Assembly (NCBI GenBank): GCA_023627715.1
Contig: JAMAHW010000165.1
Coordinates: forward strand, 1-33,306
Origin: Periconia sp. R9002
Lineage: Eukaryota > Ascomycota > Dothideomycetes > Pleosporales > Periconiaceae
Length of the DNA: 33,306 nt
Direction: 5' to 3'
The notes beneath the pieces were generated by a model. That model saw nothing but the letters and a program-made list of their open reading frames with translations. It made no database searches and had not been told where the DNA came from. Both the position numbers and the translations under genes were made by a program. Below, one piece after another: positions 21,668 through 31,425 of the stretch (positions are counted from its first letter, which is position 1; the number at the start of each line of letters is the position of its first letter).

Positions 21668-22520
21668 GCGCCGGCCATAAGGATTAGTCTATTTACCCAT
21701 ATTGAGCCTGACCTCGGACGCATACATGGGCAAATCGTTATACGAATAACCGGATAAGCTAGATTTAGCGTACCGAAGCCCTACTATGCCGTAAACGGAT
21801 TATTGTCCCATCTACCCTAGTTTTTTCCACTTTGCACGCTATTCCTGGAGTGAATTATTTCCACTACGCTAGTCTTAGATAGGATTATTGTCCTACGTTC
21901 TCTACTACCATCCTCTCTACCTTGCTATGTACGCTATAGTGGTTGCTACCGTATACAGGGCTTAGAATTGCTAGTTTAACTTCTTTCTCCTCATTCGTGT
22001 TAACTAGCCCTAGTATATGATGCCGCGAGGCGCGCGCACCCCGCGCTCGAAAGGGGATAACGCATGTAGATCACTACTCCATTCGGACGAACGTGTCGCC
22101 CTCCCCGCGCATTTTGTGTCGCCCTCCCCACGACCTTCTCTACACCAGACGCAAATGTCTTCTATACAAAAGTTACCCAAACACACGTACGGTTTATGAA
22201 TCCGAAACAAATTTTCGCGTGCAGCGCCTTATTCCGTATAATTGGAAATACATATTACCGCAGCTTTAAGATTCTACCTAAGCTTGCGCTATACTGTAAT
22301 CAACCCACTTCCTCCAGAATCTGCTCCCTCACAAAGGTCAGGGCAGGAGCGGGTCGGCCATCCTCCTTTCAACTGGTGGCAATCCAAAGTATACTTCACG
22401 TAGGCCAAGCTTTAGGAGAATTTGTCAGCAAGCTATTGCAATTCGACTATGCTATTTTTGTGCTACTTGCAACCCGCCGCTTTTAAGGCGAGCTATCTAC
22501 TGTATTATGTTCCTTTCTTA
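21668..22520. other. Convergent intergenic region between the WD40 gene and the HET gene
   Basis: The region lies between the 3' ends of a plus-strand and a minus-strand gene. A GTGTCGCCCTCCCC motif occurs twice near 22093-22130. Dispersed-repeat copy 2 lies at the right end. No gene was recognised. Confidence 0.5.
22322..22410 (+). repeat. Dispersed short repeat, copy 2
   Basis: It contains GGTCAGGGCAGGAGCGGGTC and ends at TGGCAA (22377-22382). Its right flank (AAAGTATACTTCACGTAGGC) is related to the flanks of copies 1 and 5. The copy lies 139 bp beyond the stop codon of the HET-NB-ARC-TPR gene. Its left inverted end is degenerate. Confidence 0.7.
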
Positions 22521-25500
22521 CTACCCATTGCCCTGATCACTAATTTGCATACTCTCAAGTCGCCATGCTGTGAGCACTTCGCGAGACGATATAGTGTCAT
22601 AGTGTTCGAGGCCTAGGCTTTCCATTTGCAGCTCACAGCAATTCTCTAGTAACGAAATTGCGTCGCTCAAAGAACCCTGAGCTTTTAGCGTAAATGCATG
22701 GTTAGCCATGCTGGTTAGCGTGTCAGGATGCTCCATTCCAAGCACCTTCTTGAACATCTCCACTACTTGCACCTCCAGCTCTTCAGTCTCATTCCACCGG
22801 CCCTGGTTCCTATATGTGGATGCGAGGTTAGCCATACTAGTTAGCGTATCAGGATGCTCGTCCCCAAGCACTCTTGACCTTGTTTCTATTACTTGTACAA
22901 AAAGCTCTTCAGCCTCCTTCCACCAGCCCTGATTCCAGTATGTTAATGCCAGGTCAGCCATGCTGTTCAGTGTATCAGGATGCTCAACGCCAAGCACCCT
23001 CTTTCTCGTCTCTATTACTTGCACGTCCAGCTCCTCAGCCTCCTTCCACCGGCCCTGGTTCCAGTATGTTGATGCGAGGTTAGCCATGCTGGTTAGCATG
23101 TCAGGATGCTCGTCCCCAAGCACCCTCGAGCGTATCTCTTTTACTTGTACAAGTAGCTCTCCAGCCTCCTTCCACCGGCCCTGGCCCCAGTATGTTGACG
23201 CCAGATTGCCCATGCTAGTCAATGTGTCAGGATGCTCGTACCCAAGCACCTTCTTTCTCGTCTCTATTACTTGCATATCCAGCTCTTCGGCCTCCTTCAA
23301 CCGGCCCTGGCTCCTGTATGTTAACGCTAGGTTGGCCATGCTGTCCAGCGTCGAGGGATGCTCATCCTCAAATACTGTTTTTCTTGTCTCTATCACTTGC
23401 ACTTCCAACGACTCCGCCTCTTCCCATCTCCCCTGATTCCTGTACGTCAACGCCAGGTTGCCCATATTAGTCAGTGTGTCAGGATGATCGTGCCCAAGCA
23501 CCCTCTTGGATATCTCCATTACTTGCACGTCCAGCTCCTCAGCCTCCCCCAATCGGTCCTGGTTCCTATATGTGGATGCGAGGTTGGCCATGCTGGCCAG
23601 CGTGTCAGGATGCTCATACCCGAGCACTCTCGAGCTCGTTTCCAATACTTGTACAAAAAGCTCTTCAGCCTCCTTCCACCGGCCCTGGCCCCAGTATGTT
23701 GACGCCAGATTGCCCATGCTAGTCAATGTGTCAGGATGCTCGTACCCAAGCACCTTCTTTCTCGTCTCTATTACTTGCATATTCAGCTCTTCGGCCTCCT
23801 TCCATCGGCGTTGGTCTATGTACGTAGACGCTAGGTTGGCCATGCTGTGCAGCGTCGAGGGATTCTCCTCCCCAAGCACCCTCAAGCTCATCTTCATCAC
23901 CTGCGCCTCCAACTCTTCAGCCTTTTTCCACCGGCCCTGCTTCTTGTACGTCGAAGCGAGGTTAGCCATGCTTGTCAGCGTCAAGGGATGCTCATTCCCA
24001 AGCACCTTCTTTCTTTTCTCCATTACCTGCATAGCCAGCTCTTCAGCCTCTTTCCAGCGGCCCTGGCTCCTATATATTGCCGCTAGGTTGCCCATGCCGA
24101 TCAGTGTATCGGGATGCTCGTACCCAAGCACCCTCGAGCTTGTCTCCATCACCTGTACCAATAGCTCCTCGGCCTCCTTCCACCGGCCCTGGTTGCTGTA
24201 CGTCGACGCGAGGTTACCCATGCTGATCAGCGTGTTGGGATGTTCGTACCCAAACACCCTCGAGCTCGTCTCCATCACTTGTTTAAACAACTCTTCCGAC
24301 TCTCTATACTGTCCGTCACTGAACAATGCATCAGCACACTTTCTTATTAGTCCCATCTCCTCTGTATCTTCTTGGTTTCGGGAACTATGCGACAAAGTGT
24401 ACTTCGCATGCGGTAGCATCCGTCTCCATTTGCTTCTATTACCGTGACTGCTTTCTGGAAACACTCTAGATATTTGTGCAATAGCTCTCTTGGTCCATGT
24501 CTCTAATGCTTCGTGCTTCCAGAGCCATCCTCTCAGAGCAGCATGCACTAATCGGTGGACATCAATTGCAGACTCGGCAGGCCGCCTTGTAACAAGCTGG
24601 TAGCTATCAGTAATCCGTATAGCCTCTTCTCTTTCACGAGGTGAAGGTGCTCCTAGGAACCCAAGCAAGATGTCTTTTGGGTTGACGCAGGCTGCAAGAA
24701 AAAGGTACTCCGCTGCCAGGGGGCTTTCACGGCAAATCTGCTCAATCGAAAGATGAAATGTCGCAGCTACAGGACTCTTCCTGTCGAATCCCTGTAGCTT
24801 GTTCTCCGGCATGTCGCTAATACTATCGAGGTCTACTTGATCTCGCTCGGCTAGCTGCATACGGTAGTTCTGCAGCGTGATGTGTGTAGTATTAATGTAG
24901 GCTGCTGCATGAACAATCGCTAGCGGGAGATGCGACAACTCTTGCAGCAAAAGCTCAGCTTGCTGCTGTTCATTTCTTGAAACTGGGGTGTTCAAGTATT
25001 GCTCCAACATCTGTCGAGCCGTATCTTGTTCCATTTCCTGTAGCTCTATAATGTTTTGAGACGCTAGTGTTCTAGCAACATCATAGTTTGTGGTTGTAAA
25101 GAGGATAGAGCAGAGTTCGGATAGTGGTAGATAGTCCGCCAAGCTACCGTACTGCCCTACAGACATTCCATTTGAACTTAAGTTGACGGTATCCGCATTA
25201 TCGAAGATGAGAAACGTCTGGCCTGCTTCCTTCCTACTTAGATGTAGCTTTACAATCTGCTTGACGTCTGTCTTCTCATCGTTCCAGCCAGGGATCTTGA
25301 GTTTTCGTGCAATATTTGCGTATGATTGATCGACTCCGTCTAGGCTGCTCGCATCAATCCAGAAGACGGAGCAGCTCTTGTTCTGTTGTCTGACTCTATA
25401 CGCAAGCTCGAGCGCGAGCTGTGACTTGCCTGTTCCTCCAGGGCCTGCTATCGCCACCGTCGCAGCTTGCTTGCTCTCAAGGAGCTTCGCTTCCAGTTCA

Positions 25501-26288
25501 GCAAGCTGCAACTTCTGACCGACAAAGTTGTCATTTTGCGAAAACGGGACAATAAATGGCGCGCTGCTGTTTATCTCGGCTTTGAGCCGTATCCGTGCTT
25601 TTTCGCGTCCCTCGCCATAGGACGTAGGCATAGAGATACTGAGAATGCCGAGGAGACAGTACACGATGTCTTCTTCCTCCGTTGTTTCGCGGTTCTTCGT
25701 CCACTCCATTCGCTCTAGTATGGTGAACTTGTCTAGAGAGCACCCCTGTAGCGCCTCAATTGGAACACTGCTAATTTCGTGGATTAATTGTTCAAGCGAT
25801 CGTTTGTCGCCTATACGTTGTCCCTCCCGGGTGAAGAACTCGACTGACTCTGGAGCAATAAGTTCCTGGAGTGTCCAACCCCGACGAAACCACTCACTCG
25901 CCCGGAAAGATGCCTCCCAATCCATCCGTTGGTCTGTCGCTGTGACTGCAGATACTGAAACGTCCGGTAAGAAAACATAGCATTTCCGTGCATCCTTGTA
26001 CCAACGGAACATCGAATTGATCGATTTTGAGAGCTCGTTGAGGTTCCATTTGTCAATGCAACACGTATCGATCCAGAAGTATTGTAGCTGATCCTTAGCA
26101 GCCTGCTCGGCGCAGAACTCGATTTTTCGGTACCCTTCTTTTTCTTCATAGCTCTCGTTTGCGATGTCGACGAAAAGGACTTCCGAGACCCCCCATCTGT
26201 GCGACAGAATGGCATATGGTGGGATAATCTTGCCGCTGAAGTCTGTTGAGAGGAGTCTTCCAGCCTGATCAAAATGAAGAAGTCTCAT
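22521..26288 (-). CDS. HET-NB-ARC-TPR NLR-like receptor, intact
   Basis: Single exon of 1255 aa. The N-terminus is a HET domain (YAILSHRWG near residue 27, WIDTCCIDK near 73, then RRGWTLQELIAPE), the cell-death-associated domain of fungal heterokaryon-incompatibility proteins. An NB-ARC-type STAND NTPase follows, with P-loop GPGGTGKS near 281, Walker B FLIFDNADT near 360 and LPLAIVHAAAY further on. From about residue 650 there are 14 TPR units of 42 residues (kinesin-light-chain-like, EHPDTLTSMANLASTYxxQG). The ATG at 26286-26288 is followed by MRLLHFDQAGRL, a typical HET-protein start. The likely role is an intracellular sensor whose TPR domain detects a ligand and whose HET domain triggers a death or incompatibility response. 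The TPR units are near-identical in DNA. A relic of its C-terminus lies at 346-534. Confidence 0.93.
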   Translation of the reverse strand: MRLLHFDQAGRLLSTDFSGKIIPPYAILSHRWGVSEVLFVDIANESYEEKEGYRKIEFCAEQAAKDQLQYFWIDTCCIDKWNLNELSKSINSMFRWYKDARKCYVFLPDVSVSAVTATDQRMDWEASFRASEWFRRGWTLQELIAPESVEFFTREGQRIGDKRSLEQLIHEISSVPIEALQGCSLDKFTILERMEWTKNRETTEEEDIVYCLLGILSISMPTSYGEGREKARIRLKAEINSSAPFIVPFSQNDNFVGQKLQLAELEAKLLESKQAATVAIAGPGGTGKSQLALELAYRVRQQNKSCSVFWIDASSLDGVDQSYANIARKLKIPGWNDEKTDVKQIVKLHLSRKEAGQTFLIFDNADTVNLSSNGMSVGQYGSLADYLPLSELCSILFTTTNYDVARTLASQNIIELQEMEQDTARQMLEQYLNTPVSRNEQQQAELLLQELSHLPLAIVHAAAYINTTHITLQNYRMQLAERDQVDLDSISDMPENKLQGFDRKSPVAATFHLSIEQICRESPLAAEYLFLAACVNPKDILLGFLGAPSPREREEAIRITDSYQLVTRRPAESAIDVHRLVHAALRGWLWKHEALETWTKRAIAQISRVFPESSHGNRSKWRRMLPHAKYTLSHSSRNQEDTEEMGLIRKCADALFSDGQYRESEELFKQVMETSSRVFGYEHPNTLISMGNLASTYSNQGRWKEAEELLVQVMETSSRVLGYEHPDTLIGMGNLAAIYRSQGRWKEAEELAMQVMEKRKKVLGNEHPLTLTSMANLASTYKKQGRWKKAEELEAQVMKMSLRVLGEENPSTLHSMANLASTYIDQRRWKEAEELNMQVIETRKKVLGYEHPDTLTSMGNLASTYWGQGRWKEAEELFVQVLETSSRVLGYEHPDTLASMANLASTYRNQDRLGEAEELDVQVMEISKRVLGHDHPDTLTNMGNLALTYRNQGRWEEAESLEVQVIETRKTVFEDEHPSTLDSMANLALTYRSQGRLKEAEELDMQVIETRKKVLGYEHPDTLTSMGNLASTYWGQGRWKEAGELLVQVKEIRSRVLGDEHPDMLTSMANLASTYWNQGRWKEAEELDVQVIETRKRVLGVEHPDTLNSMADLALTYWNQGWWKEAEELFVQVIETRSRVLGDEHPDTLTSMANLASTYRNQGRWNETEELEVQVVEMFKKVLGMEHPDTLTSMANHAFTLKAQGSLSDAISLLENCCELQMESLGLEHYDTISSREVLTAWRLESMQISDQGNG
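22640..24345 (-). repeat. Fourteen TPR units, 126-bp near-identical tandem repeat
   Basis: About 130 bp at 23165-23297 recurs almost unchanged at 23669-23801, an offset of 504 bp or exactly four units. The variable residues sit at the two positions before QGRW (WG, RN, RS, KK, ID) and in the inter-helix segment. The pattern implies duplication of a multi-unit block within the gene. Confidence 0.9.
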
Positions 26289-27048
26289 TGTTGCGAGAGC
26301 GTAGAGGCAAACGGCTTTGAAGAGTAAGACAGCGGGAGGTGGGGCTCTTAAAGGTGTTAGGCAGGCTAAGCTGCTGCTACTTCAGGTGGCTGTGCGACAC
26401 AGCCACAGTGTTTTCTAGCAAATACTGCTCCTTGTTTTCCCACTCGCCTAGGGCGGCCAAGGAATTCGGTGAAGCGAAGCAGAGCTGCTCTATACAGTTT
26501 ACCTGTATCTTTACATAAATATTGTAGCCCCTGCAAAGAAGAAGCCACGTTGCAAAATTATTACTAGTCGCATAGTAACTTGTTCGTCCGTAAAGCAGCA
26601 AGCTGGATATTGTGCGAAAATGGCATAGTAAGGATGCGGCCTTATGCTGACCAAGTAGCACAACGCGTAGCCTACGTAAGGTGGTACTTTGAATTGCCAC
26701 TGCTGGCAGAAAAGATGGCCTTCCCTCTCCTGCCCAGATCTTGCGCTGAAAGCGATATTTTTAAAGGAGATACAATTTGCCCCAAAAATGGGAAAGTGTC
26801 GTACTAGTATTTATGTGTAGAGTACAGCAGAGGCTTCAATAGATTTTGCCACTTTCCTTAGGGAAGCTCCTTCACCAATGAGGTGTGCTGTGTAACCTAA
26901 AGCCACAACCCCGCATCAGAGCATCAATGCCTCCAACGCATCTCACTTAACCGAGCCCAAGCTGGAAAACAGCAATTTCTGGGATACGGCAAGCTTGTCA
27001 ACTAGGCCATAAGGTGTCGCGGCTGCTGTTCACTGCCTAATTTCAAGC
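26289..27048. other. Divergent intergenic region
   Basis: The 760 bp separate the starts of the minus-strand HET gene and the plus-strand orphan gene, so promoters for both probably lie here. Short open frames show no recognisable domain. Confidence 0.5.
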
Positions 27049-27603
27049 ATGCCGGTTACACGAAAGATTACAGGTCCCAGAGGCAATGACTTCTGGGCTT
27101 CTGTAGACTTGGAGGATGTACAGCTACTGCGGGCAATTGTAAAGGAGGAGGTACGTCAAGGATTCATATTTTTGCGAACAGGACGGAGCGTAACCTCTAA
27201 CAACTTAAGCGCACAGTTCCAACGATCGGAGCCGGTCGACGAAATCCATTACATCCCCAGCCGCGCTGAAGACATGCCTCCCAAAACACTTTACATGCAA
27301 GTCAGTTTGCCCTGTCTTCGCGATTGCCTGGTGTTCTTATACCGTGGCGCTATATTCATTCAAGGGGCGATCACCGAGACCGGCCACGCATACGCCGTCG
27401 AAAACGAGGAATGGTTGGCACTCAGCAAAGACACAACGATATTTGTCATGGAGGAAGGAGCAATGAAGGGAATCTGTAAAATAAAAGACGGACGAAGAGC
27501 AAAGGGCGAATCGGGCTCGGGAGGACGCTTGGAAAGCCAGAGTGACAGTAGGACTGAGCGAGTATCGGGCTCGACGAGAAGCTATCGAAGCAAAGAGAAA
27601 TAA
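27049..27603 (+). CDS. Hypothetical protein of 184 aa, divergent from the HET gene
   Basis: The frame runs from ATG at 27049 to TAA at 27601-27603. No family was recognised. The first 140 residues look globular: WASVDLEDVQLLRAIVKEEV is probably helical, and SLPCLRDCLVFLYRGAIFIQ and TTIFVMEEGAMKGICKIK are probably strand-rich. The last 40 residues are rich in Ser, Arg, Lys and Gly and likely disordered. No signal peptide or membrane helix is evident. It is transcribed away from the HET-NB-ARC-TPR gene from a shared 760-bp region, so it could be a partner, but this is only positional. A longer spliced gene cannot be excluded. Confidence 0.55.
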   Translation: MPVTRKITGPRGNDFWASVDLEDVQLLRAIVKEEVRQGFIFLRTGRSVTSNNLSAQFQRSEPVDEIHYIPSRAEDMPPKTLYMQVSLPCLRDCLVFLYRGAIFIQGAITETGHAYAVENEEWLALSKDTTIFVMEEGAMKGICKIKDGRRAKGESGSGGRLESQSDSRTERVSGSTRSYRSKEK

Positions 27604-28370
27604 GCCATGGAATAAGTTATTGCGTAAGCTTCGCCGAGAACCCGACCCCGAGGGGGTGCAATGCGCAACACAGTAAAAGATCAACCTGAATGACCTACAT
27701 ACACCACAATGACATCGATGGCCAAGACTTTGACGATAGGAGTGATGAGAACAATTGGACGAAGACCAGTCAGGCAGGTTGGGACGATGATCAAGACTGA
27801 GCGCTGTGTGATAAAGACTGTGGATGGTGCGGACATTGTGCTAATGGCGGCTATTAACTTCATGTTCAAGGGTAACTCATGATCGAAACTCAAAGCTGGA
27901 TAACGCATGGAGGAACCTACGGTTCGCTCCCTTGGTAAAATAGGACTGTCCAGAAGATGGCATAGCTTTCTTACATCCTGAACTGGGAATCAGGCCGAAC
28001 GCGGCTTAGCTCCACAAACGCTTGCAGCTTCCCAGCCCACCTCATTCCTCTTCTTACATTTTTAAAAACCTCAATGTCTCCTCGACAAGGTCAGGGCAGG
28101 AGCGGGTCGGCCATCCTCGTAGCGGGTGGTGGCAAACTGCAAGAAGCTAAAAGCAGCGTCTGTTCTTATAGCTAGCTAAAAGTGCCGCAGTAGAAAGTAG
28201 CTTTGTTCTATAAAGTAGGAGCGGACTAGTTGTAGTCTACTAGCATTTAAGTTACAGACCCAGTACTTTAGCGTAGGTGAAGACACTCGTATAAACCTAT
28301 TAAGTGGTACGTTGCTTCGTTGGAAATACATTAACCCCTTGCACATCCCATATGTGCCTTACTCATCTAT
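27604..28370. other. Intergenic region containing dispersed-repeat copy 3
   Basis: No solid gene is seen. A minus-strand frame at 27681-27860 begins MKLIAAISTMSAP, a secretory-leader-like start, but the rest has no recognisable fold. It may be a relic of a small secreted protein. Confidence 0.4.
28075..28135 (+). repeat. Dispersed short repeat, copy 3
   Basis: It shares GGTCAGGGCAGGAGCGGGTC and GGCCATCCTC with copy 2 and ends with GGTGGTGGCAA. It lies 236 bp beyond the final stop codon of the TPR-kinase frame, with the same relative orientation as copies 1 and 2 to their TPR genes. Confidence 0.7.
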
Positions 28371-30618
28371 TCAATCAGAAAAATCTTCTTCGGGAGATGC
28401 GCAGCATATCCCACAGAAACCCACGCTTTTGCTCTCCATAATAGCCGCAACTAGAGAAGATGCAGTTAGACGCGATTTATGCTCTGCGAATAGCATCTGT
28501 TGAGTCCAACTCAATACCACGTTGTCCGACGATTGCCCTGTCCCCTCTAGCAACGCGACAAATATAGGCAAAGCAGCCATATTAGTGCGGATATACGTCT
28601 GCTGTGATCCGTGCTGCCTAAAGAATTCATCCATATCTTGGAGGGTCTTCCCCTTTAGAGCAGCAGCCATCTCTAGAAAGACTACGCCTAGGCTCCAGAT
28701 GTCAGAACTAGTGTTCCGAGCTTCATACTCAGCGACTTCAGGTGCGCAGTATCTTGGGGTTTTTCCACGTCATACCAGTAGTAGTGCTTCCACTTGCATC
28801 TGTAAAGTCAAAAGACAGGCCAAAGTCCGCAAATAAAACATTGCCATAGTTTACAAGAATATTACCAGGCTTAATGTCTTTGTGTCGCACTTTTTGCTCG
28901 TGCAAGAATTCAAGTGCTGTAGCTAGACAGCCAAAGAAGGTTCGCAGCTCGGGGTGACTAGGAGCGGCGCATCGCTTCAAATAAGCGCCTAGATCCATCT
29001 CAGCAACCGGTGACATAATTAGGCCGATGTATTTGGTGTCCGTATAGCTCCCAACAAACTCCACGACGTGATGGTGCTTCAGCCGCTTCAAAACCTGGAT
29101 TTCAGCGATGAATTGCTTCATATGTTCCTTTCCTGGGCCTCTGAAGGCTGCACTCCGGGGGACTTGCTTCCTTGCATACTGTTTAAAGCTAACCGTACTA
29201 AGCACTTTGTCAACCTGACCAAATCCGCCAGTGCCTAGAATTCCTTTGCGCTCAAAGGGAAGAGGCTCGCCTTGCTTAAAATGACAGTGTTGTCCGTTTG
29301 CACCTTTTTCTAGATCTATCGACTTTGTCAACACGATCTGCTGGGCATTGACAAATGCTGCACGGACACTTGGGCTTAAATACCCAGGCAGACTTTGTTC
29401 AGTGACTGGAAACCAGAAATCGGAAAAGCCGAGCTCAATAACGTCGTGAAGGAGGTCCAGGTGGCCAATAGTGCGAAAAACGATATATGTCCGCGGCACG
29501 TTGCCCCATTGGGGACTGGAAAGGTTCAACAGCGACGATATCTCATTAATTTCTGAATCAGTATACGGGTCTCGCTTATCTCGCTCCACGGAAAAAAAGC
29601 TCTCAAGTCGACCGGATGGGGTCTGCCAAGTAGCATTGTTACTCGGAAGAGATAAAGGCGCATTTGACTCTAGCTTAAGTTTGTGTAACAGACCTAGGGT
29701 GGCAAGCGTGTCTTCATGGTCCCTGCCGAGTGTTCTCTCTCGCCCGTCTGCTGCTTGTTGGAGCTGCACTTCAGCCTCGCTGTACTTCTTCTGATCGTAG
29801 AGTGCGTGTCCTAACCAGTGCTTGCTGTCGAGCGTGTCTTCATGGTCCCTGCCGAGTGTTCTCTCTCGCCCGTCTGCTGTTTGTTGCAGCTGCACCTCAG
29901 CCTCATTGTACCTCTGCTGCTTATAAAGCACAAGTCCTAGCTCATGCTTGCTCTCATGTGTAGCTTCAGAGTTTTCCCCAAACCTTTCCTCTCGCCAATC
30001 TACGGCTTTTTGAAGCTGGACCTCAGCCTCATTGTACTTTCGTTGCATAGATAGTACAAGTCCAAGCTGATGCTGACTCCCAAAGTCGTCTTCGTAGTCA
30101 GTAAGAAGTTGGTCCTCACTCCAATCCACTACCTTTTGAAACTGCTCCTCGGCCTCACTGTACTTTTTCTGACCGGACAATGCGAGACCTAATCCGTAAT
30201 TGCTGTCGATTGTTTTCTTATTTTCTTTGCCAAGTGTCTTCTCTCGCACGCTTACCACCTCTCGGACGTATACCTCAGCCTCACTGTATCTTTTTTGATG
30301 GTAAAGTGCGGACCACAATCCTAGCTTACTTTCGAGTGTGCCTCGATGGTCTCTGCCAAGTAGCCTCTCTTGCTCATCTGCTATCCGATAGAGCTGGGCT
30401 TCAGCCTCACTATATCTTTTTTGCTTCAATAGTACCCTTGTAATCCACCATTTCATCTCAAGCGTGTCTTTATGATCTCTGCCGAGCACTCTCTCTCGCC
30501 TGTCGGCTACTTGCTGGAACCGTACCTCAGCCTCACCGTACTTCTTCTGATGGTAGAACTCGAATCCTTGATTGACTACCTCGTTTTCTTTACGTCTCAA
30601 AGTGAGCTTTTCGAACAT
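28371..30618 (-). pseudogene. TPR-protein kinase gene with a 1-nt frameshift between DFG and APE
   Basis: The first frame (30618-28738) encodes seven TPR units of 42 residues (to about residue 310), a linker of about 140 residues and a Ser/Thr kinase domain. The glycine loop GTGGFGQV is near residue 459, a Lys in YARKQV near 480, a C-helix Glu in FIAEIQVLKRL, the catalytic loop HKDIKPGN near 576 (HKD instead of HRD) and ADFGLS near 595. At about 28752 one extra base disrupts the frame after KNPK. The other frame resumes with YCAPEVAEYEARNTSSDIWS and SLGVVFLEMAAAL and runs to 28371, giving the missing C-lobe. Without the shift the protein would be about 749 aa. It may be a recent pseudogene or a sequence error. 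There is no STAND NTPase between repeats and kinase. An in-frame TAG lies just upstream of the chosen ATG, within TTAG, which could also be a splice acceptor for an unseen 5' exon. Confidence 0.82.
29690..30590 (-). repeat. Seven TPR units, 126-bp tandem repeat, in the TPR-kinase gene
   Basis: Units follow GRDHEDTLDSKxxLGxALYxQ, then KKYSEAEVQLQQAADGRERTL. The two units nearest the kinase are nearly identical in DNA (about 29704-29775 against 29830-29901, offset 126 bp), while the distal units are diverged. The homogenised end is therefore next to the kinase domain. Confidence 0.88.
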
Positions 30619-31425
30619 TTGGTTGTCCTAACTTTATGTGTTCAACACTTATTGCCGTTTCAGAATGTGGCGTGTATGCAGAGGCTCACGACAGCAGGGG
30701 TTGATATAGTGACCTTGTTGCTGCTAGTATATATGCAGACGACTGGAGGCTGCACCGCGATTATGGTTTTAAGTAAGAGTGTCAGACTTGATGAATATAC
30801 CGGAGGTAAGTCTGCTTCAGTGAGGATTGTAAGGTGAAGAAAGCCCCACTGAAGCTGGCAGCTGAGATTAGCCGTGTATTCAGGAGTGGAAGTATATTTA
30901 TCCGAGTTTCGCTTCGTCTCGTTACGCACGCCGCCTTAAGCCTGAATCACTTTGCCATCTACAGCAAGGATTGCGGCCGACCCGCACCTGCCACACCCTT
31001 GCGCTGATGGCAACAGTTTTTTGGGTTTCGTGGAGAAGCGGAGTATGACTACTTGCAAAGGAAGATGATACCCTACACATAAGGATAGCGGTTGTTGTTG
31101 GTACAAGGTGTGGTAAGAGCTTCTACAGGCTCTCCACTACACGCTAGATCTGTTACTGGGGAGCCACATTGGGATTCGTTGTCAGACCTGCAGCGGGAGC
31201 CAAAAATGGACAGCTGGGATCCACAAAAGCTCCTGTGCCGAAACGGTGCTGGCAACTACGTCATCAGGCTTGGCAGCCATAGAAGTGCTTGTTGCATCGC
31301 TTTCTACAAGGTACACAGCTAGGCGGTCCTACCCCTAACGCTGGAATTTCGTTTAGGCTCCACAAAGTATTCTCCTGCTTAATGTCACAGTGTTTTTTGG
31401 GGGCTGACATTGTCCATTGCAGCTA
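30619..31425. other. Intergenic region containing inverted dispersed-repeat copy 4
   Basis: Short frames on both strands (for example 31073-31322) show no recognisable domain. The only clear feature is the repeat copy at 30952-31013. Confidence 0.45.
30952..31013 (-). repeat. Dispersed short repeat, copy 4 (inverted)
   Basis: Read on the minus strand it begins TTGCCATCAGCGCAAGG, has the centre GGCAGGTGCGGGTCGGCC and ends GATGGCAA. This copy shows the clearest terminal inverted repeat, TTGCCATC against GATGGCAA. Unlike copies 1 to 3, it is not downstream of a TPR gene in the window. Confidence 0.7.

Noticed and set aside
22708..24447. Long plus-strand open frames opposite the TPR array, up to 313 aa
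   Set aside because: They are antisense shadows of the 126-bp TPR units: they repeat with the same period and carry no domain.
27681..27908. Minus-strand 75-aa frame with a leader-like MKLIAAISTMSAP
   Set aside because: The remainder does not look like a mature secreted protein, and no supporting splice pattern was found; at most a relic.
31073..31322. Overlapping short frames on both strands upstream of the nuclease-like gene
   Set aside because: No recognisable motif or reliable start context; not supported as genes.
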